A stretch of 12,016 nucleotides of DNA from Rickettsiales bacterium (GTDB taxonomy: Bacteria; Pseudomonadota; Alphaproteobacteria; Rickettsiales; JALZUV01). The position numbers and the translations under genes were made by a program. Location of the stretch: positions 1 through 12,016 of the forward strand of contig JALZUV010000309.1 in NCBI GenBank assembly GCA_023301245.1, read 5' to 3'. This document shows, in pieces, positions 6,265 to 12,016 of the stretch. Below the pieces are notes generated by a model. That model was given only the letters and a program-made list of their open reading frames with translations. It ran no database searches and was not told where the DNA came from. Within the stretch, counting starts at the first letter, position 1. Each line of letters begins with the position of its first letter.

Positions 6265-7014
6265 TTAGAATGGCGAGAGGATATCAATTACTTGATTACC
6301 CCAACGCGGCTGTTGCACATCGGTAATTTGACCGCGTCCACCGTACGAGATACGCGCTTGCGCAATCATATTGGAATCAATCGTATTATCGGAATCAATA
6401 TCTTCGGGGCGGATAACGCCAGCGACTGACACTTCGCGTACTTCAAAGTTCACGCGAATTTCTTGGCTGCCTTTAACCACCATATTGCCATTGGGCAATA
6501 GTTGCGTAACGATTGCAGCTACCTGAGTGTCGATAATCTCTTCGCGTTCAACGGTGCCAGTACCCTCATTTGTATTTGAAGAACTTAGGCTTAATAGGTT
6601 GCTCGGATCTTGCGCGCCAGGGATTGCACCGAAGATAGCACTTTCTAAACCAAAGATTTTTGGTGCGCCTAAAGATTCAGAGTTTGTACGCTCACGCGTC
6701 GTTTCATTTTCAAGCTCGGCTCTGTCTTGAATTTCGACTCTCACGCGAACAATATCGCCAACACGTGCCGCACGTTGGTCGCGGAAGAAGTGACGCGAAC
6801 CTTGCTGCCAAAGCGAAGCTGCATATTCCGTTTCGGGAGTTTTCGATTCAGGTAGTGGCCATGTAACGGGTGAATAGCCTGCCTGTTCAACAGGGTTAGT
6901 TACCTTGTTCAAGGGCGGTGGTGTACCGATAGCGGCAATTTGATCCATCTTTGAGCTACAAGCAGTTAGAGCGGTAGCAGCTATCAGAGCAGTGATTGTG
7001 AGTTTAAGTGACAT
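6265..7014 (-). CDS. flgH: Flagellar L-ring lipoprotein FlgH
   Basis: A 249-residue outer-membrane lipoprotein forming the L-ring bushing around the flagellar rod. The N-terminus is a lipoprotein signal peptide with lipobox LTAC, giving lipid-modified C19. The FlgH domain then runs to the end, with recognisable segments ASLWQQGSRHFFRDQRAARVGDIV, ERTNSESLGAPKIFG, TVEREEIIDTQVAAIVTQLLPNGNMVVKGSQEI, VAGVIRPEDI and the terminal YGGRGQITDVQQPRWGNQVIDILSPF region. The length is normal. Its ATG overlaps the flgA stop codon in a TAATG arrangement, implying translational coupling. It is the last gene of the operon, followed by a strong terminator. The P-ring gene flgI, often adjacent in other bacteria, is not in the window. 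Confidence 0.96.
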   Translation of the reverse strand: MSLKLTITALIAATALTACSSKMDQIAAIGTPPPLNKVTNPVEQAGYSPVTWPLPESKTPETEYAASLWQQGSRHFFRDQRAARVGDIVRVRVEIQDRAELENETTRERTNSESLGAPKIFGLESAIFGAIPGAQDPSNLLSLSSSNTNEGTGTVEREEIIDTQVAAIVTQLLPNGNMVVKGSQEIRVNFEVREVSVAGVIRPEDIDSDNTIDSNMIAQARISYGGRGQITDVQQPRWGNQVIDILSPF

Positions 7015-7859
7015 TAGTAGTTCTCCCCAGCTTGTGCCAATACGCCCATCGGCATTGCTTCTGCAAGACCAGAGGCAATGATTCTTGCCTGTACAGGTTG
7101 ATGGCTATCTTTATTACGAATACGAATAATATCGCCTTTAGCGCCATCTTCCATGGCTTCACCCAAAGTTTTTAGCTCCATCATTGAGCTGCGAAATTGG
7201 ATGGTGACATTATCGTTCTTTTTTACGACTGATGGTTTGGCCAGTTCAGCAAGGCGTACCGAGCGATTAGGCGAAATAGTGCGGCGCGGCGCGAGGCCAA
7301 TAATTTGTTCCACTTCTAAGGCAGTGTCAGTACGTAAGCGGCTTGATTCAACCTTGCTCCATTTAATGTCGTTGGCGCTAATGACTTCATCGCGGCGGAT
7401 ACGGCGGGTAAGTACGGGTACTTCAACCACTTCATCGTAGCTTCCCATAAGTTTCATGGGTGCTAAAGTGCGTTTGCCTTCGTAAGGGTAAAGCGTTGCT
7501 TCCCAAGTCAGTTCACGCGCATTATAGCGAATATCGCTGATTTCGAATGTAACAGGTTTACGATGCGACATGACAGGTTTGCCTTTAGCATGCTGTAGAA
7601 GTTTAACTTCTAGCTCTTCTCCAGCGCCTTCTTTATGTAGCTTGTCATTTACTGCATCAACCACTTGTTGATAGCCTATTGTGTTTTCTAAACCTGAATA
7701 GTGACGCGCCGTTGAGATGGCTTCAGCTACTTGCGGAAGCTCTTGTGGTAAGCTCTCCGACAATTGCTGCTCGGAAAAATGTTCGGTCCATGGGTTGTTT
7801 GCTGTGGCAAGCGCAGGGCTTAACATCGCAACCATCGAAACTAAAAGTAATTTATTCAT
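7014..7859 (-). CDS. flgA: Flagellar P-ring assembly chaperone FlgA
   Basis: A 281-residue periplasmic chaperone for assembly of the P-ring protein FlgI. I place the start at 7859 rather than at the further upstream ATG at 7886, because AGGAG (7872-7868) stands eight bases before it and the protein then opens with a clean signal peptide, MNKLLLVSMVAMLSPALATA, cleaved before NNPW. The longer version would put the Shine-Dalgarno inside the coding sequence and add a charged MKLKQGVKK leader. The C-terminal part has the SAF-type fold of the family: VPVLTRRIRRDEVISANDI, IIGLAPRRTISPNRSV, VKKNDNVTIQFRSSMMEL and GDIIRIRNKDSHQPVQARI. It follows flgG after 30 bp and overlaps flgH by one base. Confidence 0.94.
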   Translation of the reverse strand: MNKLLLVSMVAMLSPALATANNPWTEHFSEQQLSESLPQELPQVAEAISTARHYSGLENTIGYQQVVDAVNDKLHKEGAGEELEVKLLQHAKGKPVMSHRKPVTFEISDIRYNARELTWEATLYPYEGKRTLAPMKLMGSYDEVVEVPVLTRRIRRDEVISANDIKWSKVESSRLRTDTALEVEQIIGLAPRRTISPNRSVRLAELAKPSVVKKNDNVTIQFRSSMMELKTLGEAMEDGAKGDIIRIRNKDSHQPVQARIIASGLAEAMPMGVLAQAGENY

Positions 7860-7867
7860 TTTCTTCA

Positions 7868-7872
7868 CTCCT
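7868..7872 (-). promoter_or_regulatory. Ribosome binding site that fixes the flgA start
   Basis: AGGAG on the minus strand, eight bases before the ATG at 7859. It is the only good Shine-Dalgarno near the flgA start and decides for the shorter 281-residue form. Confidence 0.75.
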
Positions 7873-7889
7873 TGTTTAAGCTTCACTTA

Positions 7890-8675
7890 TTAGGCTGATT
7901 GATTCAGCGCTTGCAACATTTCGTCTGCTGCAGTGATAACTTTGGTATTCATCTCATAGGCACGCTGTGCGACAATAAGATTAGTAATTTCAGTCACGGG
8001 GTTAACGTTCGATTGCTCTAGGAAACCTTGAAGTAGCGAGCCAAAACCTTCGTCACCTGCTAAACCAACAATAGGTGCGCCTGATGCTTCTGTTTCGATA
8101 TACAAGTTGTTACCAGTTGCTTCTAAACCTGCTGGGTTAATGAAGCTAACAATATCAAACTGACCAAGGTTGGTTGGGTTAATCTGACCATCAATCGTTG
8201 CTTCAACTTCGCCCGTTGCGTTAATTGATATGCTTGTCGCATCATCAGGAACGGTGATTGAAGGCGATAGTAAGTAACCATCAATCGTTACAAGTTCACC
8301 ATCAGGGCTACGTTGTAATGCACCATCGCGGGTGTAAGCAAATTCACCGGATGGCAGCTCAACTTGGAAGAAGCCGCGGCCTTGAATGGCAACATCGAGT
8401 GCATTTTCGGTTTGGGTAACGGTACCTTGGCTATGGTTACGGTAAACACCAGCGGTTTTAACACCTAAACCAACTTGTGTGCCGGTTGGTACAATCGTTC
8501 CTACATCAGATGAGCTAGAGCCTACGCGGCGCTGGCTTTCATACATGAGGTCTTGGAACTCTGCGCGGTTGCGCTTGTAACCAACGGTGGTCATGTTCGC
8601 AAGGTTATGCGAAATAACATCAATATGGGTTTGTTGTGCTTGAATACCGGTGGCTGCTACATTAAGTGCACGCAT
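7890..8675 (-). CDS. flgG: Flagellar distal rod protein FlgG
   Basis: A 261-residue axial protein forming the distal rod that passes through the P and L rings. The N-terminal flagellar rod motif is intact (MRALNVAATGIQAQQTHIDV then SHNLANMTTVGYKRNRAEF). The central segment LDVAIQGRGFFQVELPSGEFAYTRDG is diagnostic for FlgG/FlgF proteins. The C-terminal motif EQSNVNPVTEITNLIVAQRAYEMNTKVI with ADEMLQALNQ is typical of FlgG and forms the helical coat of the axial core. The length is the usual one. AGGGAG lies seven bases before the ATG. It follows flgF after 20 bp. Confidence 0.97.
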   Translation of the reverse strand: MRALNVAATGIQAQQTHIDVISHNLANMTTVGYKRNRAEFQDLMYESQRRVGSSSSDVGTIVPTGTQVGLGVKTAGVYRNHSQGTVTQTENALDVAIQGRGFFQVELPSGEFAYTRDGALQRSPDGELVTIDGYLLSPSITVPDDATSISINATGEVEATIDGQINPTNLGQFDIVSFINPAGLEATGNNLYIETEASGAPIVGLAGDEGFGSLLQGFLEQSNVNPVTEITNLIVAQRAYEMNTKVITAADEMLQALNQSA

Positions 8676-8695
8676 GATTTAACTCCCTTAGTTTT

Positions 8696-9418
8696 TTATT
8701 GTTGACTAGTCCAAGTGCTGGACGCTTTACGTTGAAGGTCATATATAACCTCGATAAATTTGGCGGTACCGCCGGTGCTGCGCGATAGTTCGGTTAAGCG
8801 AACTAGCTCAGTAACTGCCTTAACATTCGATTTTTCTAATGCGCCTTGTACAAGGCGAGATTCGGTTGCTAGTTGTGGTTCTTGGCCATTTGCTTCGTAT
8901 AAAGTGCTATACATATGCTTTAAATCTTGGCGGTTTCCAAATTCAACGATGCCAATCTGACCACGTTGTTCGCCCCCAGCCACAATAACACCATTTTCGC
9001 CGATTCTGATGTCTGTATCTTGCGGTTCTAGCTGAATACGTTGGCCTGTATCATCTAATACAGGGAAGCCATCAGGGGTCATTAATGTGCCAGCAGGGTC
9101 AGTATGAAAGCTGCCTGCGCGAGTATAACGTTCGCCTGCTGGTGTTTCGACTGCAAAGTAGCCTTCGCCTTCAATGGCAACATCAAGCGTGTTGCCAGTG
9201 CTGTTTAAAGCGCCTTGCTCGAGGTTGTGATAAGTGGCGATATCTTGCGCGAACGATATATCGCGGTTGTTGCCGTCTGGCACGATAAAGTCAGTAAACA
9301 TTGTCTTTTCAGACTGAAAGCCCGTTGTATCTGCATTGGCGATGTTATTGGCCGTCACGCTAAGATCGCGAAAGAGCGTCATTTGGCGAGAGAGGGCGAC
9401 ATATACACTGTTATCCAT
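8696..9418 (-). CDS. flgF: Flagellar proximal rod protein FlgF
   Basis: A 240-residue axial rod protein, first gene of the flgF-flgG-flgA-flgH operon. The N-terminal rod motif reads MDNSVYVALSRQMTLFRDLSVTANNIANADTTGFQSEKTMF. The shared central segment LDVAIEGEGYFAVETPAGERYTRAGSF follows, and the C-terminus has LEKSNVKAVTELVRLTELSR and FIEVIYDLQRKASSTW, where FlgF departs from the MNTKVI pattern of FlgG. The length is normal. There is no clear Shine-Dalgarno before the ATG, only an A-rich stretch. A sigma-54 type promoter lies 42-57 bases upstream. Confidence 0.95.
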   Translation of the reverse strand: MDNSVYVALSRQMTLFRDLSVTANNIANADTTGFQSEKTMFTDFIVPDGNNRDISFAQDIATYHNLEQGALNSTGNTLDVAIEGEGYFAVETPAGERYTRAGSFHTDPAGTLMTPDGFPVLDDTGQRIQLEPQDTDIRIGENGVIVAGGEQRGQIGIVEFGNRQDLKHMYSTLYEANGQEPQLATESRLVQGALEKSNVKAVTELVRLTELSRSTGGTAKFIEVIYDLQRKASSTWTSQQ

Positions 9419-9459
9419 AAGGCGTTTTTTTCTAAGTTTGTTTCTTCACCAAACTACTA

Positions 9460-9475
9460 TGCATATGCCGTGCCA
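9460..9475 (-). promoter_or_regulatory. Sigma-54 (RpoN) promoter of the flgF operon
   Basis: On the minus strand the site reads TGGCAC-GGCAT-ATGCA, against the consensus TGGCAC-N5-TTGCW. The invariant GG and GC are exactly ten bases apart. Transcription would begin near 9449, leaving about 30 bases before the flgF start. An almost identical site precedes fliM. Middle and late flagellar operons in this class are commonly RpoN-dependent. Confidence 0.65.
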
Positions 9476-9498
9476 AAAATGCCTACTGTGGTATTTTT
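9475..9498. repeat. Imperfect palindrome in the flgF/fliL divergent region
   Basis: AAAAATGCC (9475-9483) and GGTATTTTT (9490-9498) form a 9-base inverted repeat with one G/T exception around a 6-base centre. The left edge touches the -24 element of the flgF sigma-54 site, and the right half lies 15 bases before the TATAAT of the fliL side. It is placed like an operator or regulator binding site serving both directions, but the protein is unknown. Confidence 0.4.
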
Positions 9499-9513
9499 AA
9501 AGAGTGGGCAGGG

Positions 9514-9519
9514 TATAAT
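9514..9519 (+). promoter_or_regulatory. Candidate -10 element for fliL
   Basis: A perfect TATAAT, 67 bases before the fliL ATG. The bases 16-18 upstream do not resemble a -35 hexamer; the palindrome at 9475-9498 occupies that region, which would fit an activator- or repressor-controlled promoter. A chance occurrence is possible. Confidence 0.4.
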
Positions 9520-9586
9520 GCTGTATAGCCCATTGCCATTTTTGCGAGAATGGATAATAACTTAAGGTAGAAAATAGGAGAGTCGC

Positions 9587-10147
9587 ATGGCTGACGAAAA
9601 TGAATCAGACGAAATTGAAGGTGATGAAGTAGAGCTAGACGAAGATGATGAGGGTGGTGAAACCACGGGTAAGAAAAAACTCATCATTATTGTTGTTGCT
9701 TTAATAGTTCTCCTTGCAGCAGGTGGTGGTGCATTCTTCTTTCTAATGGGCGATGATGCGCCTGCGGAAGGCGAAGAGAGTGCAGAAACTTTGGCGGAAA
9801 CTGCTGAAGGTGCTGTAGCTGACGTTAAGGGTAACGGATTGCCTGTCTATTACGATGTGCCAGAATTTTTGGTCGATTTAAATACAACCAGTCGTGGCAA
9901 GAGTAGTTTCCTTAAAATGAAGGTCGCCATTGAGCTGGAAAGTGAAGAGGATGTACAGCTGCTAGAAGCCTATATGCCACGCGTGCGTGATAACTTTATT
10001 ACCTACCTGCGTGAGCTGCGAGCGAGCGACCTCTCAGGCTCGGCAGGTTTATATCGCTTGCGTGAGGAGCTAATGCTGCGCATCAACCAAGCAATTGCAC
10101 CTGCAAAGGTAAATAACATCCTATTTAAGGAAATTGTAGTTCAGTAA
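9587..10147 (+). CDS. fliL: Flagellar basal body-associated protein FliL
   Basis: A 186-residue single-pass inner-membrane protein that sits around the stator units and supports motor torque. Residues 1-25 are very acidic (Asp/Glu-rich), then a GKKK stop signal and one transmembrane helix at about 32-55. The periplasmic part has an acidic Ala-rich linker (about 56-80) and the stomatin-like FliL domain, recognisable from YYDVPEFLVDLNTTSRGKSSFLKMKVAIEL through the helix LEAYMPRVRDNFITYLREL and the ending INQAIAPAKVNNILFKEIVVQ. AGGAGAG stands five bases before the ATG. It is divergent from flgF. fliM follows after 62 bp, which holds its own promoter-like site. Confidence 0.95.
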   Translation: MADENESDEIEGDEVELDEDDEGGETTGKKKLIIIVVALIVLLAAGGGAFFFLMGDDAPAEGEESAETLAETAEGAVADVKGNGLPVYYDVPEFLVDLNTTSRGKSSFLKMKVAIELESEEDVQLLEAYMPRVRDNFITYLRELRASDLSGSAGLYRLREELMLRINQAIAPAKVNNILFKEIVVQ

Positions 10148-10156
10148 TGTTTAGAT

Positions 10157-10172
10157 TGGCACAAATGCTGCA
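10157..10172 (+). promoter_or_regulatory. Sigma-54 (RpoN) promoter upstream of fliM
   Basis: The plus strand reads TGGCAC-AAATG-CTGCA, with the invariant GG and GC exactly ten bases apart. It begins nine bases after the fliL stop codon. Transcription would start near 10183, about 27 bases before fliM. An inverted repeat TTCTCA-N6-TGAGAA (10175-10192) spans the predicted start site. The similarity to the flgF site, base for base in the -24 element, supports both. Confidence 0.6.
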
Positions 10173-10174
10173 GC

Positions 10175-10192
10175 TTCTCATTCTATTGAGAA
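10175..10192 (+). repeat. Inverted repeat between the fliM promoter and fliM
   Basis: TTCTCA (10175-10180) and TGAGAA (10187-10192) pair perfectly across a 6-base spacer. The position fits an operator near the transcription start or, less likely because the stem is AT-rich and only 6 bp, an RNA hairpin. Confidence 0.35.
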
Positions 10193-10209
10193 TATGCTAG
10201 GATAAGACT

Positions 10210-11256
10210 ATGGCAGATGAAGAAGAAGTAGTAGAAGCAGAGGCTCCCGAGGTCGCCGAAGGCGAAGCTGGCGACGAAGAGAACGAGCGCGTACTCGATC
10301 AAAGCGAAATTGATATGCTGCTTGGCTTCGATGGTGACGTTGAAGATGATGAGAGCGGCAAAGGTATTCACGCTATTCTCGATAGAGCCCTTATGGCTTA
10401 CGAGAAAATGCCGATGCTTGAGGTGGTGTTTGACCGCCTAGTGCGAATGATGTCCTCTAGCTTGCGTAACTTCACCTCGGATAATGTCGATGTAAGTCTC
10501 GATTCAATGACAAGCTTGCGCTTTGACGATTATTTGAATTCTATTCCATTGCCAGCGTTACTCGTAGTGTTCCGCGCAGTGGAATGGGAGAATTTCGGTC
10601 TTGTAACGGTCGATAGTTCGCAAATATATTCTACGGTTGATGTATTGTTTGGTGGCCGCCGCTCGCAAAAACCTGTGCGTATTGAAGGTCGGCCTTACAC
10701 CACGATTGAGCAAGATATCGTAAAGCGTATGGTCGAAATTGTGTTGAGCGATATGAGTCAAGCGTTTGACCCTATCTCGCCTGTGACATTCCAATATGAC
10801 CGCCTAGAGAATAACCCGCGCTTTGCGACCATTACCCGCCCTAATAACGCGGCTTTACTGGTGCGTTTACGTGTGGAAATGGAAGAGCGTGGCGGGATTA
10901 TCGAAATTCTATTGCCGCATAATACACTAGAGCCTATCCGCGATATGTTATTGCAGATGTTCATGGGCGAAAAATTCGGCCAAGACACCGTATGGGAGCG
11001 CCATTTTGGAACTGAAATGCGCCAAACCGACATGGATGTTGAGGTGGTGCTAGACGAAATGAAGCTGGCGCTAGGCGACGTGGTGAACCTAAAGGTCGGC
11101 AACACGATGATGCTGCAAGCCAAGCCCGATGATGAAGTGAAATTGAAATGCGGTGGTGTTGATTTAGCCCGTGGTAAAATTGGTCGCGTTGGCGATACGG
11201 TTGCCGTATCGTTAGTGGAGTCTATCCGCAAAAAACTTGAGGACCTAAACGTATGA
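10210..11256 (+). CDS. fliM: Flagellar motor switch protein FliM
   Basis: A 348-residue C-ring protein that switches rotation direction after binding phospho-CheY. An acidic extension (residues 1-27) precedes the CheY-binding motif VLDQSEIDMLLGF (about 28-40), which in E. coli FliM is close to the N-terminus. The middle CheC-like domain (about 60-245) is typical: LPALLVVFRAVEWENFGLVTVDSSQIYSTVDVLFGG, then ARFATI-like and GGIIEILLPHNTLEPI segments. The C-terminal SpoA domain (about 265-345) reads MDVEVVLDEMKLALGDVVNLKVGNTMMLQ and VDLARGKIGRVGDTVAVSL. AGGA lies seven bases before the ATG. Its stop overlaps the next start (ATGA), so the downstream gene is translationally coupled. Confidence 0.97.
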   Translation: MADEEEVVEAEAPEVAEGEAGDEENERVLDQSEIDMLLGFDGDVEDDESGKGIHAILDRALMAYEKMPMLEVVFDRLVRMMSSSLRNFTSDNVDVSLDSMTSLRFDDYLNSIPLPALLVVFRAVEWENFGLVTVDSSQIYSTVDVLFGGRRSQKPVRIEGRPYTTIEQDIVKRMVEIVLSDMSQAFDPISPVTFQYDRLENNPRFATITRPNNAALLVRLRVEMEERGGIIEILLPHNTLEPIRDMLLQMFMGEKFGQDTVWERHFGTEMRQTDMDVEVVLDEMKLALGDVVNLKVGNTMMLQAKPDDEVKLKCGGVDLARGKIGRVGDTVAVSLVESIRKKLEDLNV

Positions 11257-11864
11257 CCGTACTGATTATCAAGTTGCTGATTGATTTCTTAATGATAGGC
11301 ATGTTAGGCGCAACTATTTATTTCTGTTTTAAAGTAAATCGGCGCATTCGTGTGCTGCAAGATAGTCGTGAAGAGTTTGCTAAATTAATTGCACAATTTG
11401 ATGTGACCACTAAAAAAGCGCAGGAATCGATTGAAGATTTACAGCGTGTAAGTTCTCGAGTGACCGACTCGCTGAATGAGCGTCTCGATAAAGCCAATTT
11501 CCTCGCTGATGATTTGGCCTTTATGATTGAAAAGGGCAATAAAGTTGCTGATAAGGTTGATAATAATGCTCCGCGCGAAGCACGCTCCGCCAAAAGTGCA
11601 TTACCGCCTAAGCGTGAACCTGTGGCAGGCCGTGGGGGCAAGGCAAAAACTGGCGATAATTTATCTAGGGCTACGGGGCGTACGCCGAGTTTATCGAAAA
11701 GAGAAGCCGCTAAAAAAGACAAGGTTGAGTCTATGTTAGAGCGCTTGGGTGATAAGAAAAAAGGCGATAAACCGCCACGCAGAGCAGGTCGCGCATCAGC
11801 TCGTTTACGTTCGCGAGCAGAACAAGAGCTGCAAGAAGCGATAGAGTCAGGAAATGAGTCATGA
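11253..11864 (+). CDS. DUF6468 membrane protein of the flagellar operon
   Basis: A 203-residue protein of unknown function, typical of alphaproteobacterial flagellar loci between fliM and motE. One N-terminal transmembrane helix (about 3-27) is followed by the conserved segment at about 28-105: VNRRIRVLQDSREEFAKLIAQ, then a coiled-coil-like region and LADDLAFMIEKGNKVAD. The tail (about 110-203) is strongly basic and low in hydrophobics, rich in Lys, Arg, Ala and Ser with a short charged helix at the end, so it is probably disordered and faces the cytoplasm. The protein overlaps both neighbours by four bases (ATGA at both ends), showing tight coupling with fliM and the motE-like gene and implying a motor or C-ring role. 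That role is inferred from context only. Confidence 0.85.
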   Translation: MTVLIIKLLIDFLMIGMLGATIYFCFKVNRRIRVLQDSREEFAKLIAQFDVTTKKAQESIEDLQRVSSRVTDSLNERLDKANFLADDLAFMIEKGNKVADKVDNNAPREARSAKSALPPKREPVAGRGGKAKTGDNLSRATGRTPSLSKREAAKKDKVESMLERLGDKKKGDKPPRRAGRASARLRSRAEQELQEAIESGNES

Positions 11865-12016
11865 GTAATAGTTTTTTCAAATTCCGTTTGTTGCCATTAA
11901 CATTGATAGCGTGTGCTTTATTTGTTTTGGTGAAGGTCGATGAAATTGCTATAGGGCAAAAATATTTAGCCAAAGGCATTATACCGCCTGCCTATGCAGA
12001 GGCATCAGACGAAGCG
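11861..12016 (+). CDS. MotE-like flagellar motor protein, N-terminal part (continues beyond the right edge)
   Basis: 52 codons from the ATG at 11861 to the window edge. It starts with a short basic segment and one hydrophobic helix (about residues 9-25, RLLPLTLIACALFVLVKV), followed by EIAIGQKYLAKGI and an AYA-type sequence. This is the N-terminus expected for alphaproteobacterial MotE (MgtE-N-like chaperone of the periplasmic motility protein MotC in rhizobia), which usually follows DUF6468. AGGA lies eight bases upstream, and the ATG overlaps the preceding stop (ATGA). The assignment leans on position, because the diagnostic coiled coil and C-terminal domain are outside the window. Confidence 0.65.
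   Translation, partial: MSNSFFKFRLLPLTLIACALFVLVKVDEIAIGQKYLAKGIIPPAYAEASDEA

Noticed and set aside
9411..9420. TTATCCATA, similar to a DnaA box
   Set aside because: Single imperfect copy inside the first codons of flgF with no cluster of boxes, so an origin or DnaA-regulated site is not supported.
9505..9522. Sigma-54-like sequence TGGGCAGGGTATAATGCT upstream of fliL
   Set aside because: The GG and GC elements are eleven rather than ten bases apart, which sigma-54 does not normally tolerate; the TATAAT inside it is the better reading.
9215..9565. 116-codon plus-strand open frame across the start of flgF
   Set aside because: Antisense to flgF and spans the divergent promoter region; no domain or Shine-Dalgarno supports it.
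10758..11231. 157-codon open frame on the minus strand
   Set aside because: Entirely antisense to the conserved middle and C-terminal domains of fliM; its Ser/Thr/Arg-rich composition is typical of a shadow frame.
11318..11979. Open frames in the last 700 bases other than DUF6468 and motE (11318-11722 minus, 11527-11739 plus, 11731-11979 minus)
   Set aside because: They overlap two tightly coupled genes with recognisable features and show no protein family signal.
1..12016. Mobile elements, CRISPR arrays, tRNA or rRNA genes, defence systems
   Set aside because: No transposase, integrase, spaced direct repeats, cloverleaf or rRNA-like sequence was seen on either strand; the gene content is core housekeeping and flagellar.

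Overview
The window is a stretch of alphaproteobacterial chromosome, most likely from a free-living, flagellated bacterium of moderate GC content (the lines I counted by hand fall at roughly 45-55% in the conserved genes). The lineage call rests on four things: the flagellar gene order flgF-flgG-flgA-flgH divergent from fliL-fliM-DUF6468-motE; the DUF6468 protein, which I know only from this class; a small DUF1150-like protein; and matches to the CtrA box (TTAA-N7-TTAAC) in promoter regions. I cannot assign an order or genus. I see no mobile element, CRISPR array, tRNA, rRNA or sign of recent transfer.

Left part (1-3787), housekeeping: the start of ftsK on the minus strand (continuing off the left edge), a small plus-strand DUF1150-like gene, a minus-strand exodeoxyribonuclease III gene (xthA) and, divergent from it across 42 bp, a UbiH/COQ6-type flavin monooxygenase of ubiquinone synthesis. 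The 131-bp gap between ftsK and the small gene holds a perfect CtrA box facing ftsK and a one-mismatch box facing the small gene.

Middle part (3788-6191): a D-alanyl-D-alanine carboxypeptidase with a C-terminal SPOR domain, then two small plus-strand genes I do not recognise. The first starts only about 10 bases after a good -10 element, so its transcript may be leaderless. The second is poor in GC (about 37% by hand count).

Right part (6192-12016), flagellar: the minus-strand flgF-flgG-flgA-flgH operon encodes two rod proteins, the P-ring chaperone and the L-ring lipoprotein. It ends in a clear intrinsic terminator that reaches the stop codon of the converging hypothetical gene. Divergently, the plus strand carries fliL, fliM, a DUF6468 gene and the start of a motE-like gene. 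They encode a stator-associated protein, the C-ring switch protein, an unknown membrane protein and a putative motor chaperone.

Two near-identical sigma-54 type sites (TGGCAC-N5-xTGCA) precede flgF and fliM. A perfect TATAAT and a 9-bp imperfect palindrome lie in the flgF/fliL divergent region. Together with the CtrA-like boxes, this looks like a Caulobacter-style cell-cycle and flagellar hierarchy, in which CtrA controls division genes and RpoN the middle and late flagellar genes. That scheme is inferred from motifs. The genes themselves are mostly ordinary; the points of interest are the regulatory sites and the two unrecognised genes at 5420-6191.
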